Shown here: positions 11,363 to 21,588 of the stretch, piece by piece
Layout of the letters: every line of letters begins with the position of its first letter
How positions within the stretch are numbered: the stretch's first letter is position 1
Origin: Selaginella moellendorffii
Taxonomy: Eukaryota; Streptophyta; Lycopodiopsida; Selaginellales; Selaginellaceae
Direction: 5' to 3'
NCBI RefSeq assembly: GCF_000143415.4
Contig: NW_003314293.1
Location: 836,062-900,061, forward strand
Length of the DNA: 64,000 bases
Translations under genes and position numbers: made by a program
Notes under the pieces: generated by a model
The model's database searches: none
What the model was told of the DNA's origin: nothing
Seen by the model: only the letters and a program-made list of their open reading frames with translations

Positions 11363-11589
11363 AGAGTAGTTCGTGAACGCAAAAAAAAAAATGGAGATTA
11401 TGTCGATACTCAGTGGCAATGGAATACTTGTTAGTGCGTGGTTAGGAATTTAGAATGGTCGTGGCAAACGGCATGGTACCATGGGCCACGCTGGATACCT
11501 CCACCCTTGAAAACCAAGACTCGAAAAATCATTGTATTTCAATTGTGATTTTGTGCCTGCTTGTTTGAAGCTAATTACAAAGAAAATCC

Positions 11590-12118
11590 TACAAAGCCTA
11601 CTGGGACGCATAAATCAAAATCACTCTCGGATTCATATCGAGGATTTCTTCTGCATAATAGTCCCTCAACATGTTGATGAAATAGCCATTGTAATCTAGA
11701 GCCGTCCAAAAGTCAGAGCTGGTGCTGGGCCTGGGATTTCAAGTAGCATCTGTGTAAGCGGCAGACGTTCTCGTGAAATGACGATCTCAGCTCTAGAACC
11801 TGTAAAATGGTTGGGATAATGAGAATATAACTCAAAAGAGATAAAACGAAACTCCCTACCCTTGAATATAGTTTGTGGATGCCATCCTCCCAGCTCCTAA
11901 TGTTCTTGAGCAAGGAGCAAAAGTTGAGCAAGCACTGCATTATGTTGTTCATGCATGACTTCACTCCTGTGTGTTCCAAAGAAACACACACAAAGACAGC
12001 AGAAGGCATAAAAGTCTTGCTTTACTTCGGTGCTTACTGATGGACTGCATTGATCAAGTACTTGTGGTGAACTACCTCCAAGTCCTGCATGTCCTTGATA
12101 TTCATAATACGTCTGCAA
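11590..12118 (-). pseudogene. Gamma-tubulin complex component-like 3' exons, copy 1
   Basis: Minus-strand exons encode LEVVHHKYLINAVHQ, then CMNNIMQCLLNFCSLL and VLELRSSFHENVCRLHRCYL. The pattern of a 'HxxYL' helix followed by a helical bundle and a final LDYNGYF resembles the C-terminal domain of gamma-tubulin complex proteins (GCP5/6 type), which nucleate microtubules. Introns of about 70 nt are suggested by GTAAGC/ACACAG and GTAGGG/TTTACAG borders. Copy 1 lacks two bases near 11715 (CAGAGCTGG for CAGAGAGCTGG), which shifts the last exon and removes the LDYNGYF end. The join between the first two exons did not give a clean phase by hand, so the model is provisional. Confidence 0.45.
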
Positions 12119-12139
12119 GGAGAAAAAACTTGCAGCACG

Positions 12140-12770
12140 TTATTCTATTTATCTCGTGTTTGATAGCACGAAGAAAATCGCCCCAGAAGCTGCGAATGTA
12201 CGTGACATTGAAAAACTGTGACAAAATGCCCGATTTGAAGAAAAACAAAGCCTCAATGAATTAGTGAAGAAAGTTGTTAGAAAGCACCTAAAAAGTTGAA
12301 GAGCTCGGAGTTTATCTGTCTGCTGCCCCGAAGAACTCAAAGAACTCAATTGACGCATGACTGCCTGAAATTATAGAAAAAAATAATGAAATGTCGGCCA
12401 TGCCTACAAGTAAAGATGAGATGCTTAATGCTCGATCGGCTGAGGAACCCAATTCAGGAGGAACCTCGTTTGCGAAAAGACTATCCTGTGTGTGCGGTTG
12501 AAGCAAGAAACTCAACTCCCGTCACAACTGGCAGTTTCCTGCTCGGAGCTAGCATTGGTATCACTGTCGTGATTGTCATTGCTGTCCTCACCAAGTCACT
12601 TCAGCAGAAGTGGCCTTGTTTAAGAGAAAACTTTTCAAATGCACATTTTACTGATAAAAACGACAGACTCACACTGTTTCTGGCTCTGATTCCGAGTCCT
12701 CTGAAGCTGTTGTTGATTCTTCCTCCTGTATAAACAAGTTAACATTGGAATAAAGAGAAAACTATAGACA
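12140..12770. other. No confident gene; possible upstream exons
   Basis: Sequence between the gamma-tubulin-component-like exons and the ABCB fragment. Open stretches exist on both strands (for example 12386-12733 plus) but none shows a recognised domain. The first 100 bp match copy 2 up to the window end at 64000, so the duplication extends beyond 12241 by an unknown amount. Confidence 0.4.
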
Positions 12771-12776
12771 ACTACC

Positions 12777-12931
12777 AGTGATATTGGATACTTCAAACAA
12801 GGCGATCAGAAGCAGCTGGTTTGTGAGGATATTGAGACTGGATGTACGAAGCCAAAGAATACATCCATCTTTAGGCTTGCTAGTCTGCTGAACAAGCCGG
12901 AAGTTCCAATCATCTTGGTGGGGTCTCTGGC
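12777..12931 (+). pseudogene. ABCB/MDR-type transporter fragment, cut by LTR
   Basis: An open plus-strand stretch encodes KNTSIFRLASLLNKPEVPII followed by LVGSLAV. This matches the linker and start of the second membrane domain of plant full-size ABCB (P-glycoprotein) transporters, where a Rx(L/A)xLNKPExP block precedes the first helix. It ends exactly where a Gypsy LTR begins (12932). No Walker motifs or further transporter sequence were found nearby, so this is a truncated exon left at an element junction. Confidence 0.5.
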
Positions 12932-13165
12932 TGTTATGTGCCAACTTTGACCATGTGGTCAACATTAGTCAAAGGGAGGCTCAAGGATATATTAAGGCAT
13001 GTTAGGGTGAGGGACTTAACTTACCCTAGGGCTCACAGTGGAGCGGTGGCACAGTGGAGCTTTTGAGGTAGCTCGGGGGTGGTTGGGTGGTGAGGAACCT
13101 CAAGAGGTGGCATAGCATAGTTTAGGGCAATTAGATTTCTATCTTTTTTGTGCCAGATCATAACA
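12932..13165 (+). repeat. Gypsy family A 5' LTR with primer-binding site
   Basis: Starts TGTTATGTGCCAAC and ends GATCATAACA (234 bp). It is followed at once by TTGGTATTAGAGGAG (13166-13180), which resembles a primer-binding site for initiator-Met tRNA, and then by the gag start codon near 13191. Confidence 0.9.
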
Positions 13166-13190
13166 TTGGTATTAGAGGAGTTGGTTGCGA

Positions 13191-13554
13191 TGGCCGACCA
13201 AGTTGAACGCTGGAATCCTATTGTCGATGGTGGTGCCGACAATGGTGCCGACAAAGCTACGGAGATTTAGACCATTCAAAATGTGGTTCATGAGTTGCAA
13301 GCCCTTAATTGAAATCAGTAAGAGATGCAAGACGAAATGCATGGCATGATGGATACCATGCATGGGTGTGTTGAGGCAATTGAGGCTGGAAGGGGTAGCG
13401 CTCCAAGTAAGCCTTCTTTGGTAGATCGACTCAAAATTCTAACCTTTTCCGGTGATGGTGGTGTGGATGAGTGTCTCACTTGGCTAGCCAATGTAAAGAA
13501 GTTCTTAGCTGCTAGGGGAACTCCAGATGTAGAGGCTTTAATGGTTATTCCAAA
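13191..13554 (+). pseudogene. Gypsy family A gag, N-terminal fragment
   Basis: The product starts MADQVERWNPI and reaches SGDGGVDECLTWLANVKKFL, the start of a Retrotrans_gag capsid region. It has in-frame stops near 13268, 13310 and 13319. The gene is cut near 13554, where the sequence jumps into an LTR in the opposite direction. A longer gag of the same family lies at 43090-44040 on the minus strand. Confidence 0.85.
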
Positions 13555-13773
13555 GTCTCTCACCCTAACATGCCTTAATATATCCTTGAGCCTTCCTTTG
13601 ACCAACTTTGACCACGTGGTCAAAGTTGGTGCCTAACAATTTTTCCCCCCTAACAAAGTCCTTGTCCCAAGGACGAGTTGTATTGGTGATCACCCTTTCT
13701 GGGGAACCTTACTCAAGCTTTTGGTCCATCTTCCACAGTTGTATACATCAAGGAGGCATTGGGCCCGTCACTC
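13555..13773 (-). mobile_element. Gypsy family A fragment: LTR part plus integrase tail
   Basis: Bases 13555-13637 are the reverse complement of the first part of the family A LTR. Bases 13638-13773 are the reverse complement of the polypurine tract and integrase 3' end. With the plus-strand LTR-gag piece on its left, this makes a head-to-head junction of two broken elements. Confidence 0.8.
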
Positions 13774-13775
13774 TA

Positions 13776-15110
13776 TGTCGCAAATGTGACTTCGGGTATT
13801 GAAAGTTACCTGTTGACTAGTCCTTACAGACACTCTTACCTTATTGCCACGATGGCAGGAGGTCGGTATTGCTAGACCCGTTATCAGTCTCCGCCTAAGC
13901 TAGTCTTCGCATGTGCACTTGACTAGATGAGCATAAGGAAGGAATTCCTAAGTGTCTATTTAGTCAAGCATACTTAACCTAGTTAGAGAAACTCATTCGT
14001 TGACTTGCACTTGTTAGTGTTGGGAACCCCCGCGATATTGAGCTTGGTCCCTCAATATCACTAGATGATAACTTACTGTGTCTGCCAAACACCCTCGCTA
14101 TCATGCCTTTTGTGTTACTCTCATTTTGGTCCCAAATGTTATTTATGGAAAGTGTCTAGATTTGCTCATTTGGCATATCTACGGAATGCAGAGATTAGCC
14201 TGAACACAATGGTGTTTGTCCTGTGTCCAAATTCACAATCTAGCGCCATTCCATATTTAGTAAGTTTCGAGCTTGTCCCAGAGACTAACTCCTGATACTA
14301 AGGGAGGCTTGGGGTGAAAGCCCAAAACATNNNNNNNNNNNNNNNNNNNNNNNNNNNNNNNNNNNNNNNNNNNNNNNNNNNNNNNNNNNNNNNNNNNNNN
14401 NNNNNNNNNNNNNNNNNNNNNNNNNNNNNNTGTGGCACACGTTAGTGTGCCCTAGAATATGGGCTTACTCTAGAGTAAGTACCACTAGCCAGATTTGGCT
14501 AAGGACGTTCTAGACTATATAAAGACATTTTTCTACATTGTCATCAGGTCTTAGGCCTTTTTCGGGTTCCAAATGTATAGTAGGGATAGTGGGTACGTTG
14601 GGCATGGCCAACCAACCTGAGGCATAGTCTAGCTCCTACTTGCGTGCCTGTTCTTGTTCTACGTTTGGCTTGGGTCTAAGCCCAAGCTCCACACCATGCT
14701 AGTTGGTGGAGTACCCATATCCTCACGTTAGGCCACCGGTATACTGAAATAGCACCAGACTCCATTTGGCTTCGTTTTGCGTGCTGGTCCTGGCATTGGG
14801 ATACTGGTTACTCTAGGACTGTTCCAAGTCACTCCGGACTCCTATCCCTTCACTCCTTGGGTTGTATGCTCGGGAGTTGCTCCGTGGTTCGGTTCCGTCA
14901 CTCCTCGGCTCCATGCTTGGGAGTTTGGCACCGTTCCTTCGTTCAGTGGCCCAAGGCTCTAAAACTCGGGTTCCACACCACTATCCTTTAGACATGTGGC
15001 ATGTGACATGTGGCATTTGTCATGTGGCACAAAGAGGGTTTAGGTTCCGCTCCATGGTTATCCTATGGTAAACCACCATAGGATAAAGGGTAAAAACCAC
15101 GTGCGCTACA
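13776..15110 (+). repeat. LTR family B, long LTR, followed by primer-binding site
   Basis: Starts TGTCGCAAATGTGAC and ends CGTGCGCTACA. It is followed by TTGGTATCAGAG (15112-15122), the classic initiator-Met primer-binding site. The true length is uncertain because of the N gap inside it. Other copies are at 40471-40925 (partial), 45949-46834 (minus, truncated), 47994-49072 and 49578-50667. Confidence 0.85.
14331..14430. other. Assembly gap of 100 N
   Basis: Exactly 100 undetermined bases inside the family B LTR, which suggests a scaffolding gap of arbitrary length. Confidence 0.98.
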
Positions 15111-16183
15111 TTTGGTATCAGAGAATGAGTCTTAGCGAGTACTATCCAATGAGATTGGGCAACTAGTCATGTTGCATATGCAGAGATGAAAACGATGATC
15201 CGAGTGGGTACACGTTTTGGTGCAAAAGACTTCGCAATCATTCCTTAGGTATGGATTTGGTTACCTTTTTGTACCGTAATAATGTGAGCTTGCTCTTGGG
15301 CTCATATGATGGATTTGAGCTATACCGTTTGCACGAGTTTGAGCTTGGGCTCGTGAGTGAGGCACATTAGCAACTCGAGAGTGAGGCACATTAGCAACTC
15401 GTGAGTGAGGCACATTAGCACATTACACTTTGAGTTGGCAGGATTAATGATAGCCTATCGGTGGTTCCATGAGTTGTTCTTTGTACCATGGGTGAAAGCA
15501 AACCTCCCTGGGTTTGACACGGATCAAACAGTTGCAGTCCGTAGCTGTTTAGCATGGCACTAGTGGATCCTTCCTAGGTATGATTACAAGTGGATCAATC
15601 AAGACTATAGGGATTAGTCTATTGGTTCAAGTAGTTATTGTTGTGCTCTCTCATAAACTTTTCTTGGATTGAACTGAAGGTAGTGCGAAAGCAAGCTTGA
15701 GGCTTAGTCAAAGATGAGACCAAAAAAAGAGTCATTGGGGACGAAGGATCAAACACGTAAATCATTTTCTCTTCTCGGAGAGATGATTCGCAACGAAGTG
15801 CTAACTTATTGCTCGTGCTCACATCATGCAATCAAGAGTCCCTATCTTGATGCATGTTGGAGATGGTGGTCTTACGAGTGGTGAGTTACGGGATGGATAA
15901 TGGTGAAGCGCTATACTATTTTGTCTAGGCTTGCTATTGGAAGACTTGGGTTGCAATACTCAATTCTTTTTTGGAGAACCTTGTTATTGCTCCTTGAGTA
16001 ACTTGGTGTTGGATTAGTGTTGAGTTTAGTCGGAAAGAGAGTGGCATGAGCTTATCCGTGTTGTGAACAAAAGTTAGTGGTGTTAGGTGTTGTAAATCTC
16101 TATTGATGGGGTGTGGCATTTATGTTGCATTTTGTCGAATCAAGTTGGCACTTGATATTCACATAAACCTTTGCAGTAGTGAC
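15111..16183 (+). mobile_element. Family B internal sequence, non-coding
   Basis: Sequence after the family B primer-binding site. It holds three tandem units of about 27 bp (AACTCG-GAGTGAGGCACATTAG) at about 15340-15420. No gag or pol was detected, so this is either a non-autonomous element or a decayed interior. Confidence 0.5.
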
Positions 16184-17090
16184 ATGGGTGAAGTCTGTCT
16201 ATCCATCAAGAATTATACACATTTTGTACATTTAAGATTTTGAGATTCTATGTATATATAAGATCCAAACAGGTGTGTTCCTCTTGTTAACTTACAGCCT
16301 AGCTCAAACTCATCATAACTGTTTGTGTGGCATTCATCCTCCTTTCTCATCTCATTGAGTGTGTTGGTTGTCATTTGTCAAGGCTTCTACAGCTATTGAT
16401 TGGTGCATATTACATCAAGGTGAGATTGAACAGAATTTGAGGTTCTCTATATAAATCCATAAATTGTTTCAATTGTTATATTCACTTTTCTTTTTAATGA
16501 GCTTGTCTATTTCAAAGCAAGTAGCTATTGCTTTGAAATACTTGGCATCTGGAGCTTGTCTATTTCAAAGCAAGTAGTTATTACTTTGAAATACCTTGCA
16601 TTTGGAGACATGTTGAAAACAATTGGTAATGCATTTAAAATAGCTTCATGCATTAGTCAAGCTTGTTTATGCCATTTGAGGATGGTCTAAAGTTGAGTTG
16701 AGCTCACGAGTTAAGCTCAACTCAGCACAAGTCAACTCAAGTCAACACAGTTAACTAGAAGTTTTACAAAGTAAATCTAAATTGAAGAAATGAAGGTTCT
16801 AGCGAACATTTAAATATTGAAATATATAAATATCTGAGTTAAAAGTTTCTATTAGATTGAGTCATTTGAAAAAGATAAAGTTCACAAGAATATTATTTTA
16901 CTATGACTATTGTTACAGCTGTCATATTTTGATTTGACTACTTTTACAATTATACATATTATTCCTTCATTTAAAAGATTTTTTTAGGGTTCTTGAGAAA
17001 AGGAAAATAAAAGATCTGTGATTAAGAGTTGTAGTGCAAAGGAATGTGAGAATGTTAATTTTGTTTCACTATCACAATCTCTATATAATA
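16184..17090. repeat. Inverted duplicate of 50932-51845
   Basis: About 900 bp of AT-rich sequence is the near-perfect reverse complement of 50932-51845. It includes an internal pair of related 60-bp units around 16500-16600 (CTTGTCTATTTCAAAGCAAG). No coding sequence was recognised. Confidence 0.85.
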
Positions 17091-17411
17091 CTCTTTGTAT
17101 AAACTAAAAACCCAAGCTCAAGGGACTCCGACCTTAAACTCAGAGCTGCATCAGAGATATCAATTAGATCATGCACAGCATATACCATTCATTAGCATAT
17201 GTTGGCAGTTAGAACCGCCAGCCTTTCAAGGGGGGGATTTGAGTTGTGGATCCCTATCTCCATTCCATCATTTTTTTTATCAATACACAGCATTATTTCA
17301 CTCATCCTTCTTCTTAGCCCTTAGAGATTAGGCCCTTTTTTCTTTTGTTTTCTTACTAACAATAGATTTCCAGTGAAGAGGAGTATCCACACCTCTTCAT
17401 TTGGCGACTAC
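17091..17411. other. No gene recognised
   Basis: One open stretch (17095-17331, plus) has no recognisable domain. A short G-run (AAGGGGGGGATTTGAG near 17229) resembles a retrotransposon polypurine tract. Nothing else is supported. Confidence 0.4.
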
Positions 17412-17644
17412 TGTTATGATCTGGCGCAAAAAGACAAAGATCTAGTTGCCCTAGACTATGCTACGCCACCTCTTGAGGTTCCTCACCACCCAACCACCCC
17501 CGAGCTACCTCAAAAGCTCCACTGTGCCGCCGCTCCACTGTGAGCCCTAGGGTAGGTTAAGTCCCTTACCCTAACATGCCTTAATATACCCTTGAGCCTT
17601 CCTTTGACTGATGTTGACCACGTAGTCAAAGCTGGTGCCTAACA
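17412..17644 (-). repeat. Gypsy family A LTR
   Basis: Reverse complement of the family A LTR, from TGTTATGATC to GCCTAACA (233 bp). It is the 3' LTR of the pol gene at 17719-19959 and is separated from it by the usual G-rich tract. Confidence 0.9.
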
Positions 17645-17718
17645 ATTCTTCCCCCCTACCAAAGTCCTCGTCCCAAGGACGAGTTGTACCGGTGATCACC
17701 CTTTCTGGGGAATCCTGC

Positions 17719-19959
17719 TCAAGCTCCTGGTCCATCTTCCACAGCTGTATACATCAAGGAGGCATTGGGCCCGTCACTCCAAGATAGTACACCTTTCAAC
17801 TGGCTGACATAAAATACCGGATGAATTTTCACCCCAGGTGGCAGCCGCACCCGATAAGCCGCTTTACCAATGCGCTCCAGCACTTCATATGGACCAGCAT
17901 ATCGATGGGAAAGTTTATCACTCTTCCCTGTCCGTAAAGGCACCAAGGTGTTCCGCTGCTCACTTGACGGAAAGATCACTCGCACAAACACGAGATCACC
18001 CACTTTATATTCCCGGAATTGGCGATGCTCATTAGCAAACTTCTCCGCTCTATCCTGAGCTGCTTGCAAATTCCGTTTGCACACCACCAGAATCTCATCA
18101 AGTTCTGTGGCTAGATCAGTTGCCTCGGAATCAAGCTTATCTTGAACATCCTTACTCAAATGCAATCCCAACTCCACCGCTATTCGAGGATGCCTTCCAA
18201 ACATGGCAAAGTAAGGACTTAGCTTGGTTCCATTGTGTTGGCTATTGTTGTAAGCAAATTGCACCAACGGAAGATATAAATCCCACTGTCCTTGCCTTTG
18301 ACCAATGCTACAACGTAGCATATCCTCCACCACCTGATTCACACGCTCAGTTTGCCCATCCGTCTGAGGATGATCTCCACTCGAGAGTTTCAAAGTCACT
18401 TGCATAGCCTTTGCAAAGCTTTTCCAAAATCCACTGGTGAACTTTGAATCTCGATCACTAATGATTTCCTCCGGCAAACCAAAATCAGGAAAAACCTTCT
18501 CCAAGTAAACCGCAGCCAAGTTTGAGGCAGTGACAGTCTTCCGAAGAGCCAACAACCGCACATACTTCGTCAACCAATCCACTATGACCCATACTTGCTC
18601 CTTTTGCCTATGTGTTTGTGGCAAACAAGTGATGAAGTCCATAGAGATACTACACCAACGGCTCTGAGGAATAGGTAAAGGTTGCAAAAGTCCCCCCGGC
18701 TTCTCCCGTGGCACCTTAACCCGCTGACAAAGCTCGCATGATTTACAATACTTGAGGATATCAGCCTTCATATTCCTTCAATAAAAGTTGCACTTAATCA
18801 ACTCATACGTCTTCTTCCCCCCAAAATGACCGGCCTCTGGACGATCATGATAGTGGAATAAAACTTGAGTAATTAATGCATCCACCTGTGGCAAATATAC
18901 ACGGCCATTGTAGTAGAGAATCCCATCCACCAATGAGAAAGGGGCTTCCATTTGGGCTCGCAAAGAGGCCACCTCAGCATCCTGAGCCTGAGCATGCTCA
19001 ACCAACTGCCCAAACTCGCTGACCACCTTACTCAAATGATGACAAAATCGTGTTCGTAACGTCATCACATGACGAACACGAGATAAAGCATCTACCACCA
19101 CATTTGATTTTCCCGGACAATGCTCAATAGGAAACTCCCCAAACTCCATGAGTTTGACCATCCAACGAGTTTGCCTAGTGTTCAACTCCTTCTGTGTGAA
19201 AAGATACACAAGTGGTTTGTGATCTGTCAACACCACGAATACTGCACCATAAAGATAGTGCCGCCACGTCTGCAAAGCATGAACAATAGAGAGTAACTCT
19301 TGCTCATATGTGGAATAACGTTGCTCCGCGGAATTCAAAGTTCGACTTTCATATGCAATAGGCTGTCCCTCTTGCATGAGAACTCCTCCCAGTGCATAAC
19401 CACTCGCATCGCATGTCACCTCGTAAGGTTTCGATGGATCAGCAATGCGAAGCACTGGAGCCTCGCTCAACAATCGTTTCAGCGCCACAAAACTCTCCTC
19501 TTGTGGCGTCTTCCACTCGAATGGCACATTCTTGCGTAGCATCCGCGTCAAAGGAATAGCCACCTCTGCAAACTTATGCTGGAAACGTCGGTAGTAACTA
19601 GCCATACCAAGAAAACTGCGCAACTTGGCCACTGTAGTTGGTGTAGGCTAGTTTTCCACCACAGCCACCTTCCTTGGATCCGTCTTGACACCCTTAGATG
19701 TCACAATATGGCCTAGATATTCCACCTCCGACTTTGCAAATTCACATCTGCTCTTCTTCGCATAAAGTTTGCTGTCTCGGAGTAACAAAAGAACCTTGCG
19801 CAAATGCACCCTATACTCCTCCATATTCTTGCTAAAAACAAGAATATCGTCCAAGAAAATCTCCACAAACTCATGAAGATAACGCCCAAATACCTCCGTC
19901 ATCAACCGAGTAAATGTGGCTGGTGCATTCGTCAAACCAAACGGCATAATTGTAAACAT
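17719..19959 (-). pseudogene. Gypsy family A pol (RT, RNase H, integrase), best-preserved copy
   Basis: Read on the minus strand, one frame runs from reverse transcriptase to integrase with two stops. The RT part (19648-19959) has FLDDILVFSKN with the catalytic DD intact. RNase H (about 19050-19450) has CDASGYALGGVLMQ and YSTYEQELLSIVHAL. The integrase (17719-18771) has the zinc-finger CKSCELCQR, WCSISMDFITCLPQT, IISDRDSKFTSGFWKSF and the QTDGQTERVNQVVEDMLR block, so the DDE residues are present. A TAG (19645-19647) follows VVEN, and a TGA (18775-18777) follows NFY where Trp is expected. The 5' part (N-terminal RT, protease, gag) is missing because the large DNA transposon begins at 19960. 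Confidence 0.92.
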
Positions 19960-19981
19960 GCTCTATTTCGTTAAAGTGGGA
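19960..19981 (+). repeat. Left terminal inverted repeat of the large transposon
   Basis: 22 bases starting GCTCTATTTCGTTAAAGTGG, the exact inverse of 31749-31770. The MITE carries the same sequence with two substitutions (GCTTTATTTCGTTAAAGTGG). Confidence 0.9.
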
Positions 19982-20183
19982 TTTATTCAGTAAAATGGGA
20001 CTAGGTACAAATTTTCAAGTATTTGAAAATGACGTGAAATTATATGTTTTTTGTCCAGGGGCTAGACATATCTGGGGCATGGTGACTAGCGCGGTGACTT
20101 TGTGTCCAGACTGAGTCCATCTGGTTGTATAATAAATCTCATTGTCAAGGTGAACAAGCCAAATCTGAAGCTAAAGAAGAGCG

Positions 20184-21516
20184 ATGGCATGCGCGCACAC
20201 ACTATTTGTTTGTTCATTGAGCGTGTGGTGAGCTTTCCAAGATGAACGTCATTCCTATTAGCCAGATATATAACTTAATGGTGAGAACATTTAGATATTA
20301 TTCAATGTTATCTTTTTCTAATGAATCTAATTGTGAAGGTGTAGCAAGAGGCATTGCTAGTCTGGAGAAGTCATTTAACTCATTTGACCCTTAGTGTATT
20401 TTCATGAAACTAAATAACATTCATATTATTAAGGAATTTCTCTAGTACCTTTTTTTTACGACATAGAGGCTTGCATTTCTTTCAAAGGTGATTTAGTAAA
20501 AGGCCTGAGGGCACATGCCATTCTATTTCTCAGACCGGTATTAAAATATACTAGTGCAAAGGGAAAAAGGTATTTGGTGATCAAGTAAATGGCATGAGGG
20601 CACACGCCATTATAAGCCTAAGCGCTAGTGGACACCTCCTTTTTGGTACTCTCAGCGGTACTATCATCCTTCTCCGGGTCAGTTGTTTTGCTTTGGATTG
20701 TTGTCTCTGACGTTACTGGGGCGTTCTCGATAGTTGTTAATGTTGCCGTTTGTTCAGAAAAATGATCACCTGGAGTATAGTACGGGGAGTTTGGAAGACT
20801 TATATATTCTACATCTTCACCTATCTCCTTCTCCGTCTCCTTTTCTGCCTCACTTACAGATTTTGTGCTTGCCATGAGAACGCTCTTCACCCTAAAATAT
20901 GGAGTTCGTTGTGTTATAAAAGGAAATCAACACACACGCTGCAAGGGAATGATGGTACATAAAGCACGTAAGCCCACAATATGGGTTTATATGCCATTAA
21001 TATAGGCCACACGCCATATTATTAGATTTATGCACGTGTGATTGGTAAATGCATTTGTCACATCATCTTTGTTTTACCTCACACACTATATCAGGCCTAA
21101 TGAACCATATCACATGTGCGCACATGCTATATATATGGAGAAGTATTATGCAAGGATAGAAAAATTCAATGCATGATTGTGGAGAGCAATGGCATGAAGC
21201 CACATGCTAAATAACATTTTAGAGAAAGAATTAAAATAAAAACATGCAAACAGTACTGAGTGGACCAAGACTTAGAAGTGCACAATTGAATGAGGTATTT
21301 CTAATAAATATTTCACTCACCTCATATAGGAATGGCTACCACTCTCAAATGGCGTATCGCCTCATGCCATCACCTCGCAATTTGTTATAACAATCCGATG
21401 AATTCATATTCGGCTTGTTCACCTTGAACTTTAAGTAAGATTTGCTAGAACAACTAAGAATTTATACTTGTTATTTGTATCATCTCACCTAGGAATGGCG
21501 TAAGGCCACATGCCAT
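20184..21516. repeat. Palindromic repeats, left part of transposon
   Basis: Copies of the quasi-palindrome with arms ATGGCRTG and CAYGCCAT lie at 20184-20205, 20500-20521 (left arm decayed), 20589-20610, 21109-21130 (decayed), 21189-21210, 21349-21370 and 21495-21516. Half-sites are near 20979-21017. They lie downstream of, and between possible small exons at the end of, the minus-strand transposase-like gene. Confidence 0.85.
20618..20875 (-). CDS. Small acidic reading frame, possibly a tail exon
   Basis: An open frame of about 85 residues starts MASTKSVSEAEKETEKEIGE and is rich in Glu, Thr and Ser with no hydrophobic core. It lies inside the transposon, downstream of the transposase-like gene on the same strand. 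Short acidic open stretches between it and that gene (for example GEQSESESEE near 21525-21550) suggest that it may be a last exon of the same gene rather than a separate one. No domain is recognised. Confidence 0.35.
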   Translation of the reverse strand: MASTKSVSEAEKETEKEIGEDVEYISLPNSPYYTPGDHFSEQTATLTTIENAPVTSETTIQSKTTDPEKDDSTAESTKKEVSTSA

Positions 21517-21588
21517 CACACCTCCTCTGATTCAGATTCGGATTGTTCACCTTGAAATAAAATACATTAGAAACTTAGTAAAGGAATA

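Noticed and set aside
14331-14430. Biological meaning for the N stretch
   Set aside because: It is exactly 100 N within a repeat, a standard assembly gap.
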